From positions 124,001-188,000 of the forward strand of contig JAFKGI010000008.1 of NCBI GenBank assembly GCA_017307785.1: DNA of 64,000 bases. Direction: 5' to 3'. Positions 54,658 through 62,210 of the stretch are shown in pieces (position 1 is the first letter of the stretch; every line of letters begins with the position of its first letter). The translations under genes and the position numbers were made by a program. The notes beneath the pieces were generated by a model that worked only from the letters and a program-made list of their open reading frames with translations, was not told where the DNA came from and did no database searches. The DNA comes from Vulcanimicrobiota bacterium. GTDB taxonomy: Bacteria > Vulcanimicrobiota > Xenobia > Xenobiales > JADMJV01.

Positions 54658-55196
54658 GCCAGACAGTTCCAATCATCCAAAGTGTCGACGTCGTTGGCCA
54701 GGCCGCAGCGTTCCACTACGGCCTGGGTGAACGGTTGCGCTTGATAACGCAGAAAGCTGTCGGTTCCAAAAACCAGCTCGGGAGAGCAGCCCTGTACGGC
54801 CAGGGCGTTGCAGCCGCGTCGATGGCGGTCGGGCGCCAGAGCCAGGCCTTGGGCGGGGCAGGCTCCCAGCAGTTCTTCCAGGTCGTCGAAGCGGACGTGA
54901 GGGAGGTCAGGCAATATCACCACCCAGCGCGCGGGCCGATGCAGAGAGTGCCACTCGCGCAACCCTTCGTTCAGTCCCTGGCCGGCCTGGCGCATCCACT
55001 TCACGGAGGGTGGCAGCTGAAACTGATCGCCCAGGCTCACCACCCAGGTCTGGGCGATGGATGGAGCGTTCAAGCACTGTTCCACGGCCTGAGTCAACCA
55101 CTGTTGTGCCAATTGTTGAGCTTCCGGAAGGGCCAGACGGGTTTTGCTCTGACCGTTGCCTTTAAAGGGCAGAACGGCGATCCAGGGCTCAGACAT
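54642..55196 (-). CDS. cofC: 2-phospho-L-lactate (or PEP) guanylyltransferase
   Basis: A 184-residue nucleotidyltransferase of the CofC/FbiD family, which activates 2-phospholactate or phosphoenolpyruvate with GTP for F420 synthesis. Family motifs are AVLPFKGNGQSKTRLAL (nucleotide-binding start), GQGLNEGLREW, WVVILPDLPHVRFDDLEELL and LALAPDRHRRGCNALAV, ending with DVDTLDDW. Which triose is used cannot be told from sequence. It overlaps cofD by 8 bp and cofE by 16 bp. Confidence 0.92.
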   Translation of the reverse strand: MSEPWIAVLPFKGNGQSKTRLALPEAQQLAQQWLTQAVEQCLNAPSIAQTWVVSLGDQFQLPPSVKWMRQAGQGLNEGLREWHSLHRPARWVVILPDLPHVRFDDLEELLGACPAQGLALAPDRHRRGCNALAVQGCSPELVFGTDSFLRYQAQPFTQAVVERCGLANDVDTLDDWNCLACQHR

Positions 55197-56106
55197 CCAG
55201 GGCGACCCGGGCCAATCTCTCCCGGTCGGAATCGGTTTTCATCAGTGTTAGGGTGCACACGGTGCGCACTCCACACTTTTCGATCTCGGGGATCAGGTGA
55301 GCGTCCCCTTCATCCAGGATCAGCACATCGATCCAGTCTTTCAGAAGGCGGGCGACTCCCAGGCTGTTCACCGGTTGTCCCAGGCTGGCCAGCAGCGAGG
55401 CCAGCGGTCCTTTGACGGCTGCCTCGCCAATCATGGGAGAGACGGCCACCTTGCGTGCCCGGCAACCTGCCCAGAGTTCCGCGAATCCCTGCAGCGAGAA
55501 AATCGGTTGCAGGCTGAGAAACGGGTTGGAGGGAGCCAGCACGATGCGCTCCGCCTCGGTCAAGGCCTTCACGACCTCGGGGCCGGGGGGAGTCTGATCC
55601 GCTCCTTGATAGCGGCATTCCAACACGGGATCGGCATGCTGGCGCCGCACAAAGTAGTCCTGGAAGTCGACCCACCCGGAAGCCAGCCGCAACTTGGTGG
55701 GCACCGGGGCATCGCACATGGGGAGCAGGCGCAACTGCAAACCGGCCGATCGAGCCAGTTCCTCGGTGACCTTAGTCAGGGTCGCTCCTTGACCGAGTCG
55801 CTGAGTGCGATACAGATGGGTGGCCAGGTCCAGGTCTCCCAGTTGAAACCACGTTTCTCCGCCCAGGCGGGCCAGTTGCTCGGCGCACCTTCGCGTGTCG
55901 CCACTCAGTCCCCAGCCCTGGACGGAGTCAGCCCATTCAGCCAGCGTGTAGAGAACAGTGTCCAGATCGGGCGAGATCGAGAGACCGTGCAGTTGAAAGT
56001 CGTCCCCGGTGTTGACGATCACCGTCAGGTCCCGAGGATGAATGCGATAGAGCCCGTGGCTCAGTCTTGCTCCGCCAACTCCCCCGGCCAGAACGGCTAC
56101 TTTCAC
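55189..56106 (-). CDS. cofD: 2-phospho-L-lactate transferase (F420 biosynthesis)
   Basis: CofD joins the activated phospholactate or PEP moiety to the deazaflavin Fo. The 305 residues carry AVLAGGVGGARLSHGL, VIVNTGDDFQLHGLSISPDLDTVLYTLA, GWGLSGDTRRCAEQL, WFQLGDLDLATHLYRT, LPMCDAPVPTKL and APSNPFLSLQPI. The GTG start lies 4 bp after the stop of the M30-like protease. Fo synthase (cofGH/fbiC) is not in the window. With cofC and cofE and the F420:NADP-like reductase at 59925-60581, this shows that the organism makes and uses F420. Confidence 0.95.
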   Translation of the reverse strand: MKVAVLAGGVGGARLSHGLYRIHPRDLTVIVNTGDDFQLHGLSISPDLDTVLYTLAEWADSVQGWGLSGDTRRCAEQLARLGGETWFQLGDLDLATHLYRTQRLGQGATLTKVTEELARSAGLQLRLLPMCDAPVPTKLRLASGWVDFQDYFVRRQHADPVLECRYQGADQTPPGPEVVKALTEAERIVLAPSNPFLSLQPIFSLQGFAELWAGCRARKVAVSPMIGEAAVKGPLASLLASLGQPVNSLGVARLLKDWIDVLILDEGDAHLIPEIEKCGVRTVCTLTLMKTDSDRERLARVALDV

Positions 56107-56110
56107 GTTG

Positions 56111-57634
56111 TTACTGTAAGCCTCCGAAGGTTCCGGTGGGATTTTCTACAACCATCGAAGCTCCCTGAGCGGAGTCGACCTGGACGGAGACGTTCAGGGT
56201 GTTGCCGGTGCCATTTTGATAGCGAACGGTGCTGAATACCCACGGCCCCAGGGTGGTGGTCTGCGAGCCGGTGGGAGGGCTCACCGTTTGCCCGGGAGTG
56301 AGCGTCGGCAAGGTCTGGGCGCCGGTAAATCCACGGATAGAACTGTAGCTTCTGCCCGGGTTGAAAGGGCCGGTGTAGCGCAGATTGGTGGGAACGCTAC
56401 CGCCGAGCGGAGAGGCAACCAGGGCGTTGGTCCAGTCCGCGAAGATGGTGCTGGCGCTGCCGAACGAGGCGTTCAGTTGGGCCAGGCCGCTGCCGCCGGA
56501 CTGCGCGTAAGTGCGGAACGCGGTCAATCCGAAACGATCGAGCAGGTAACGCATGAAGGCGTAGTCTCTGCCATAGGAATCGAGGTTGCCGTTGAATTGG
56601 AAAAGTCCCTGGCTACTGGGACTCTGGAGAAAGGCTCGGGTTGCCTGGTAGGTAAAGTTGTTGCCGCCGCCAACGGCTTCCAGGCCGTAGCCGTTGAGAT
56701 CTTCGGCCAGAACGGCTTTGCCTTCGTCGATGGCCGCGTTTTCGATCTGACCGCTGAAGGCGCCCTGCCGGATCAGCTTGGTGTTGAGGGCGATCAAGTG
56801 CTGGAATTCGTGGGCCATGGTGCTGTAGACGTTGAAGCCGTCGGTGCCGAACTTGTCGTAGTTCAGGTAGAGAATCTCGCCCTGGTTGCTGCTGCTGGTG
56901 GTTCCCTCGTCGGCTGGGCTCACAAAGCCGAAGTAGTTGGAGCCGCCGATTCCCGAGCTATTCAGAAACACCAGGTTGACTTTGGCATCTCCGTCACGGC
57001 CGCCCCCGGTGGTCCATTCCGAGCCAAAGATGTCGCGGTCCGTATCGTAGATGCCGGTCCCGGCTTCATCCCATTTTGCCTGAATTTCTAAGGCCTGGGC
57101 CTCCGTTAGAATGGGAGTGCCGCTGACCACCTGAGCAAAGATGGTGCAATGGACGGTCTGGCTTTCGGCCAGAATCTTGCGGCAGGTGACGGTCTGGCTG
57201 TTGGTCACAATCAAGAAATTTTGATCGGCGCCCTGGGCCAGTTGTTGAAAGCGAGGCAAAATGCCCTCCACCCGGTTGCGGGTGGAAGGATTGGTGAGAT
57301 CGGCCAGCTGTTGAGCGAGCAACTCGGGCGGAAGGTCTCTGCCCGGCCCGTCTTCGCCTTCCACTTTGTTGGTCGAGGCGGAAACCACGGTGAGGCTGGA
57401 GCCGGATTCACTGGCCGGCATGTTCCTGCGAATCAGCGTCGCCTGCTTGGTCGGATTGAAAAGCGGCACCGAAAAATTCAGGGTCGTGGGAGCCGGCGGA
57501 CTGGGAGGGTTGCCTCCGCTGTTGTTATTGTTGTTGCTGGAGCCGCCGCCACCACTAACGGAACTGCTGCTTCCTCCGCCGCAACCCGCGATCGCCAGGA
57601 CCCCGAGCAATCCCACCCAACGTAGCAAACGCAT
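56111..57634 (-). CDS. M30-like (hyicolysin) zinc metalloprotease lipoprotein
   Basis: A 507-residue lipoprotein: signal with lipobox AIAGC (Cys18), then a Gly/Ser/Asn linker (~20-45) that would span the envelope. The protease core carries STMAHEFQHLIAL, with HEFQH at His275-His279. A downstream Glu in AIDEGKAVLAEDL probably acts as a ligand, as in Peptidase_M30. RDYAFMRYLLDRFG follows, and a small beta domain ends the protein. The ATG at 57634 is preceded by GGGAG; a longer frame upstream lacks a signal peptide. It is 4 bp upstream of cofD, so the F420 operon may be read from its promoter. Confidence 0.8.
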   Translation of the reverse strand: MRLLRWVGLLGVLAIAGCGGGSSSSVSGGGGSSNNNNNSGGNPPSPPAPTTLNFSVPLFNPTKQATLIRRNMPASESGSSLTVVSASTNKVEGEDGPGRDLPPELLAQQLADLTNPSTRNRVEGILPRFQQLAQGADQNFLIVTNSQTVTCRKILAESQTVHCTIFAQVVSGTPILTEAQALEIQAKWDEAGTGIYDTDRDIFGSEWTTGGGRDGDAKVNLVFLNSSGIGGSNYFGFVSPADEGTTSSSNQGEILYLNYDKFGTDGFNVYSTMAHEFQHLIALNTKLIRQGAFSGQIENAAIDEGKAVLAEDLNGYGLEAVGGGNNFTYQATRAFLQSPSSQGLFQFNGNLDSYGRDYAFMRYLLDRFGLTAFRTYAQSGGSGLAQLNASFGSASTIFADWTNALVASPLGGSVPTNLRYTGPFNPGRSYSSIRGFTGAQTLPTLTPGQTVSPPTGSQTTTLGPWVFSTVRYQNGTGNTLNVSVQVDSAQGASMVVENPTGTFGGLQ

Positions 57635-57744
57635 TCTTTCAATCTCCCTGCCTAACAATTGATGATTGCCTTCCACGAACTTTTTCAGAACCTTTTCACC
57701 TTCAAGTGGCATCTTAGGGTCAAACTGTTTGGAGGTTCTTGGAT

Positions 57745-58416
57745 ATGTTCGCACTCAATTACGGGGGCGGTTACGGCTACGGCGGACTCAACGTCTGGAA
57801 CAGCTATCAGGCCCAGCCCGCCCAGAACTACAATCCCTGGACTTCCTGGACGAACAATTTCAGCAGCAACGGGAACACGCCGTATGGTTACGGCAGCTAC
57901 CAGTACAATCTGGACCGTTATGACGGGGGCGGAGTCGGCCAGGCCCAGAACACCAACGGCGTCCAACAGGAAACCGATTACATGCGCCGGCTCAAGGTGC
58001 TCCAGGCGCTGGGCCCTGGCGCCGAGGCCAAGATTCCCAACTGGCGCACGATGCCTTTCAATGATTTTCTGCTGGCCGCGGCGCGCCTCAAGGGAGTGAA
58101 GCCCGGCAACCAGACCAATACCAATCCGAAAGGCAATTTGGAGTATCTCCCGCTGAACGTGACGGCACGCGCCTACTACGATGAGAATCAGCAGTTGCAG
58201 CAGGTCCAGTCGGTCGACGTCTGGGAAGTCAACACCGGCGTTGACGAGAAGACCTACAACAACTCCGGCAGCAAAGAAGTCTACGCGCGCTTCGGCAACG
58301 CCGTCAAAGGCCGCACCTACCGGATCGAAGTAACCTGGGCCGATGGCCGCCGTTATCAGATTGAAGGCATCAACGCCACCGGCAACGTAGTGGTGGACCG
58401 CCCTAACCGATACTAA
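57745..58416 (+). CDS. Hypothetical Tyr/Asn/Gly-rich protein
   Basis: A 223-residue protein without recognised domain. The first ~75 residues are low-complexity, rich in Tyr, Gly, Asn and Gln (YGGGYGYGG, YGYGSYQYN), prion-like in composition and without a signal peptide. The C-terminal ~120 residues look like a compact beta domain (KGNLEYLPLNVTARAYYDEN, EVYARFGNAVKGRTYRIEV). GGAGGT 8 nt upstream supports the ATG at 57745 rather than the TTG at 57739. It is divergent from the M30-like gene (~110 bp) and 18 bp upstream of the RelA-like gene. Confidence 0.65.
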   Translation: MFALNYGGGYGYGGLNVWNSYQAQPAQNYNPWTSWTNNFSSNGNTPYGYGSYQYNLDRYDGGGVGQAQNTNGVQQETDYMRRLKVLQALGPGAEAKIPNWRTMPFNDFLLAAARLKGVKPGNQTNTNPKGNLEYLPLNVTARAYYDENQQLQQVQSVDVWEVNTGVDEKTYNNSGSKEVYARFGNAVKGRTYRIEVTWADGRRYQIEGINATGNVVVDRPNRY

Positions 58417-58434
58417 AGGGTCTCTGGACTCGAC

Positions 58435-59523
58435 TTGATCAGCAATCCGCCCGAACTTCACGAAAGCGGCGAGGAGTTTCACTACCGCTCGCCTCTCTGG
58501 ATGGTCACTCAGGAGCCTGTGCTCAGCCAGTGGGTGGCCGAATTGCAGCGTACCTGCCAGGAGCAGCTGAAGTTCCCAGAGCGGAGTCACACCCTGCGGG
58601 TTTCTTCTCGCCAAGCCGATCTCATGCGAGAGACCTTCGCTGCTTTGATTCGCCGTGGAGAGTCCAAGTTGCATCGGCTGTGCGCCGTTCTCTGCCACAG
58701 CTACCTGAAGAGCTGGGAAATCCACAGCGTGGTCATCGGCCAGGTTCATCATTTGGACGAGCGCTTTACCCTGGTGCAGAGCCTCAATGCCGAGGAAGTG
58801 TTCCAGTTGACCGACCTCGATCTGGGCAATCGCCAGCTACGTAAGCTGCGGTTTGGCGACGACCAGAGGGGTTGGAGTCAGCCCACGCTGGTGGCCAACT
58901 TTCTCGACTATGAGCCCTTGGAGCTCGACCAGCGGGCTATTTATCGCATTACCAGTCGCATCAAGGCCGAGGAAGAGATTTGGAACAAGGTCGTCGACGA
59001 ACTTTTCGAGATGGACAAGATCGTCAAGCGCGATAAACACCTCCGCCACCTGTCTCGCTACGTCAAGGATGTTTTTGGTCTCAAAGTGGTGGTGGGCGAG
59101 GGCGAACGCGTCCGCCAATTCCACGACGAGCTAAAGTCTTTGCGGCTGAGCCAGGAGCTGCGTGAGCAACTCTCGATTCCCCTCGAGGACAAGACCGAGT
59201 CTTTCGAGTTTGTGGAAACCAAGGACTACTTGGGAGGCGAAAACAAGCGCAGCGGCTGGAAAGCCATGAAGTCGGTTATGCGCTGGTGGGGCGAGACCTT
59301 CGAGGTTCAGGTCCAACCTTTACGGAATTACCTCAAAGAGCGCGAGCGTCTGAGTCGCGAGAGCCACGCCAGCTTCAAAAATCGGCGCGAGGAACTGCGC
59401 TACGAAGTCGCCCGCCGCATCCCGCTTTACGGATTCTACCGAGATTTGTTGCGCTGGCTGTTTCTGCATCAGGACGGACCCCCGCCCCAGTATCCCAATC
59501 TCAATCTGGAACTGGTCGACTAA
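58435..59523 (+). CDS. Possible RelA/SpoT-domain-related protein
   Basis: A 362-residue cytosolic protein. Its C-terminal half resembles the nucleotidyltransferase fold of (p)ppGpp synthetases: YVKDVFGLKVVVGEGERVRQFHDELK (compare the family's I-x-D-L-x-G-x-R-V/I strand), ETKDYLGGENKRSGWKAMKSV (compare DYI..PK..GY.S.H) and FEVQVQPLRNYLKERE (compare FEVQIRT). The Arg of the GxR motif is Lys, and the Y-x-S-x-H catalytic segment is changed, so synthetase activity is uncertain. The N-terminal ~190 residues are unrecognised. The TTG start has a poor RBS. Overlaps the convergent gene by 4 bp. Confidence 0.45.
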   Translation: MISNPPELHESGEEFHYRSPLWMVTQEPVLSQWVAELQRTCQEQLKFPERSHTLRVSSRQADLMRETFAALIRRGESKLHRLCAVLCHSYLKSWEIHSVVIGQVHHLDERFTLVQSLNAEEVFQLTDLDLGNRQLRKLRFGDDQRGWSQPTLVANFLDYEPLELDQRAIYRITSRIKAEEEIWNKVVDELFEMDKIVKRDKHLRHLSRYVKDVFGLKVVVGEGERVRQFHDELKSLRLSQELREQLSIPLEDKTESFEFVETKDYLGGENKRSGWKAMKSVMRWWGETFEVQVQPLRNYLKERERLSRESHASFKNRREELRYEVARRIPLYGFYRDLLRWLFLHQDGPPPQYPNLNLELVD

Positions 59524-59849
59524 TTCGAAGAAACTTTGCGACTCTGCCATTCCTGCACGGTCGTGCAGCCGCAGGCCAGGCCCTTTTCCAGAGTTTCCAT
59601 CAAGCGGCCAAACTCGGCCTCTCCCAAGCGTAGAGGCGGTACCCAGCCCACCACATAGCCGTGGTCGACCAGTGGCTTGCCGGCCAGGTCGCGCAGATAC
59701 TGATAGCGCAGATGCATATCCTTCAGCAACTTGCTCTCCTGCACGCGCTTCCACTCAGCGGCTTCGATGTGCGGACCCCCTTCGAAAGGCTTAAATCCCA
59801 TCGCGGCATAGCATTCGTCGGCTGGTAGGTTGGACAGTTCTTCACTCAT
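59520..59849 (-). CDS. Hypothetical small protein
   Basis: A 109-residue acidic soluble protein of unknown family. It starts MSEELSNLPADECYAAMGF, continues with a helical middle (EWKRVQESKLLKDMHLRYQYL) and ends with a Cys pair (ACGCTT). The ATG at 59849 is chosen; upstream of it the open frame is antisense to the reductase gene. It is divergent from that gene with 75 bp between the starts. Confidence 0.55.
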   Translation of the reverse strand: MSEELSNLPADECYAAMGFKPFEGGPHIEAAEWKRVQESKLLKDMHLRYQYLRDLAGKPLVDHGYVVGWVPPLRLGEAEFGRLMETLEKGLACGCTTVQEWQSRKVSSN

Positions 59850-59924
59850 ACCTAAGTTTTGTCCGGGAGAGCCGGCTTCCAAACACTCGGAGGCGGGTTC
59901 CCGCGGGCGAGCGAAGGGCGATGG

Positions 59925-60581
59925 ATGAAAATCGGCATTTTGGGCTGCGGCAATCTGGGCGGAACGCTCGGTAAATTTTGGGTGGAGGCCGGCCACGAGG
60001 TGCTCTTTGCCTCCGGCCAGCCTGAAAAGGCCGAGCGATTGGCGGCCGAAAACCAGTGTGGTCACGGCAGCTACGCGGAAGTGGTGGAAGCCTGCCCCAT
60101 CTTGCTCTACAGCATTCGCGGGGTCGAGCCTCAGTCGCTGTGCGAGAAAGGCTGGTCCGGCAAGACGGTTATCGACTGCAATCAGCCGGATTTGCCCCTG
60201 GCCTTCGAGTTCAAGCCCCGCGATTACAGTCTGGCCGAACAACTGGCCGCCTCGCTGCCGTTCTGCCAGGTGGTCAAAGCCTTCTGTCTGCATCCCGTCG
60301 AACTCTATCACCACGGCGCCGACACCCTGCGCAGCTGGGGCGTGCAGACCTTCTTCTGTGGCGACTCTCCTGACGACAAAGCCAAAGTGCGCCAACTGGC
60401 CCTCGACCTGGGTCTGCTCCCCTTTGACTGCGGCCCCCTGTCACGAGCTTACCTGCTCGAAGCCCAGGCCGATTTTTGGCGCCTCTTTCAGCTTCATCAG
60501 GGCCAGCAACTCGTGTCCCAGTTCCAGCTCGTCGGCTACCCCGAACCCCCCAATTTCAGCCGCCAACCCGGCCGCTTCTAA
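59925..60581 (+). CDS. NADPH:F420 oxidoreductase-like dinucleotide-binding protein
   Basis: A 218-residue Rossmann protein: KIGILGCGNLGGTLGKFWVEAGHEVLFAS (GxGxxG NADP fold), then SYAEVVEACPILLYSI, GKTVIDCNQPD, VVKAFCLHP and a C-terminal helical pair. The pattern is that of the F420:NADP oxidoreductase (Npd/Fno) and YrbE-like reductases that also act on other substrates. An F420 operon 4 kb away favours an F420 role, but the family is broad. The ATG at 59925 follows GAAGGGCG. It ends where the second palindromic repeat array begins. Confidence 0.7.
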   Translation: MKIGILGCGNLGGTLGKFWVEAGHEVLFASGQPEKAERLAAENQCGHGSYAEVVEACPILLYSIRGVEPQSLCEKGWSGKTVIDCNQPDLPLAFEFKPRDYSLAEQLAASLPFCQVVKAFCLHPVELYHHGADTLRSWGVQTFFCGDSPDDKAKVRQLALDLGLLPFDCGPLSRAYLLEAQADFWRLFQLHQGQQLVSQFQLVGYPEPPNFSRQPGRF

Positions 60582-60617
60582 CACGACCGCGGACTCGTCC
60601 GCCTCCCAGAAATCCGA

Positions 60618-61060
60618 CTAGCCGCGCTTCTGGAGTTTTCGCCTTCGTCGCATCTGTGATGCACTCCATGGACTGCACTACGTTTGCGAGTAAGCCCGAA
60701 AGCCTGCCTCCGCCTGCGGCTCGTGTTCGATCCGGGGGCGAAATCTGGCACTTCTCAGCTGCCCAGAAAATCCGCGCTGCCCGCCCTCCTGAAGTTTTCG
60801 CCTTCGTCGCATCTGTGATGCACTCCATGGACTGCACTGCGTTTGCAAGTAAGCCCGAAAAGCTGCCTCCGCCTGCGGCTGGTGCTCGATACGACTAGCT
60901 AAATCTCGCACTTCTGGGCTATCCAGAAATCCGCCTCGCGCCGCTTCTGAACTTTCCGCCCCTGGCCGCATTTGTGATGCACTCCATAGACTGCACTACG
61001 CTTGCGAGTAAGCCCGAAAGCCTGCCTCCGCCTGCGGCTCGTGCTCGTGACGCCGGGGCC
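60618..61060. repeat. Tandem array of three 159-bp palindrome-bearing repeats (reverse orientation)
   Basis: This 560-bp gene-free stretch holds three direct repeats with a 159-bp period; the palindrome starts GTGATGCA at 60656, 60815 and 60974. Each reads TTCGCCTTCGTCGCATCTGT, then the palindrome GTGATGCACTCCATGGACTG-CACTACG, then GCGAGTAAGCCCGAAAGCCTG and CCTCCGCCTGCGGCTCG. Read on the minus strand, the palindrome is the same as in the 19.5-20.4 kb array (TGTAGTG...CATCACA), but the flanking unit is different. Short ORFs on both strands come from the repeat. The third unit degrades after about 61060. Confidence 0.9.
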
Positions 61061-61092
61061 CTGCTCCCAGGGTGGGCTGCCCCGTTGCAGGT

Positions 61093-61126
61093 TTTTGTAG
61101 TGCATTTCGTGAAGTGCACTACAAAA
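61093..61126. repeat. Stand-alone near-perfect copy of the palindromic element
   Basis: TTTTGTAGTGCA and TGCACTACAAAA form a perfect 12-bp inverted repeat around a 10-nt centre that can itself pair (TTC..GAA). It ends 19 bp before the ATG of the TPR gene at 61146. It is the most symmetric of the 13 copies of this palindrome family. Its position in a 5' leader suggests either an operator or an RNA hairpin. Confidence 0.85.
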
Positions 61127-61145
61127 TAGGGGAGGGTGAAGTCGA

Positions 61146-62210
61146 ATGTTTTTGAGGAAGAGAGCAAACCGGGTTTTGCTGTTGCGGTCCTATCGGGACG
61201 GCGAAGGCAAGGTGCGTCAGGCAAGACTGGGCCATTTTTTGAGTGTGCAAGAGGCTCGGGACAGCTTGCGGTCTCAGGACTGGCGTGATGACTTCAGTCG
61301 TCGCAACGTGGGACTGAAGATTGACTGGGACGGGCTTGCCGACCAGGCGGAGCAACTGCCTGACGCGGACGTTAAGCCCGTTCCTCAGCGACCGCTGGGA
61401 CTAAGGGTGGAAGAGGCCCTGAGCACCTTTCTTCGGCTCTGGCCGCAATTGGAAGACGCCCGGCGAAAACGCGAAATCGCCGATCTGCTGCGCGAGCAAT
61501 TGCGACGGATGGAAGCGCCCGAATCTGAACTAGAGACCCTTCAATGGCAAGCGGAAGCGGCTCTCGAGCCGCGCCGAACCCAACGACAGGATGGAAGCGC
61601 GGACTTTTACCTGAAAACGCTCGGGGAGCGGGCTTCCCAGTTGCAAGAACAAGGCCGAATGGACGAGGCCTGTGGCCTGCTCGAGCGTCGAGTGACAGCC
61701 AATCCGAGCGAGCAAAATCTGGCAGAATACGGTGCCGTCTTACAGATGCTCGGGCGGACCGAAGAAGCCATCGCGCAATATCGACGGATTCCCCGTGCCA
61801 ACCCGATTCGTCACTACAACCTGGCCTCGCTTTACTGCACTAAGGGGCGAATGGACGAAGCTCTGACCGCGGTGATGGATGGCCTGCTGCGCGATTCCAG
61901 GATTGCCCGCGCCACCACGGCTCTTCGAGAGGGACGCCCGCCTGACCACGGCCAGGAATACTGGGAGAAGTTCGGGCATCTGTGGGACCCGATCGGGCGC
62001 TGGTTTCTCATGGGAACCTACGCTCAGCCGCTGGTGAAGCTTCGTCTGTCCAACGCGGCTGGTTCGCGTGTCTTGCCTCGCATGCTGGTCAAAGGAAAGC
62101 CGCGTGCCTTGCTACTCCAGCGAGTTCTCTACTGGGACCCGCCCCAACCGAAAACTCAGGTGGTGGCCCGACGCAAGCGATCCAAAACGGCTTCCCAAGA
62201 AGGCTCTTGA
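61146..62210 (+). CDS. TPR protein with transposase-N-like head
   Basis: A 354-residue basic protein. Its first ~40 residues (VLLLRSYRDGEGKVRQARLGHF) resemble the beta-hairpin head of IS1634/IS4-like transposases, whose usual form is Y-R-x-x-G-K-V-R-Q-R-x-L. The rest is not a transposase: Glu/Arg-rich helices (~100-160), two or three TPRs (~180-290: MDEACGLLERRVTANP, GRTEEAIAQYRRIPRANP, GRMDEALTAVMDG) and a basic tail (VVARRKRSK). A good RBS (GGGAGGGTGAAG) precedes the ATG. The palindromic element sits just upstream. The last 55 bp overlap the convergent tsaC. Confidence 0.6.
   Translation: MFLRKRANRVLLLRSYRDGEGKVRQARLGHFLSVQEARDSLRSQDWRDDFSRRNVGLKIDWDGLADQAEQLPDADVKPVPQRPLGLRVEEALSTFLRLWPQLEDARRKREIADLLREQLRRMEAPESELETLQWQAEAALEPRRTQRQDGSADFYLKTLGERASQLQEQGRMDEACGLLERRVTANPSEQNLAEYGAVLQMLGRTEEAIAQYRRIPRANPIRHYNLASLYCTKGRMDEALTAVMDGLLRDSRIARATTALREGRPPDHGQEYWEKFGHLWDPIGRWFLMGTYAQPLVKLRLSNAAGSRVLPRMLVKGKPRALLLQRVLYWDPPQPKTQVVARRKRSKTASQEGS

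Noticed and set aside
60476-60971. Short ORFs (for example repeating SMECITDATKAK) in the second array
   Set aside because: The peptide repetition is a by-product of the 159-bp DNA repeat and occurs on both strands.
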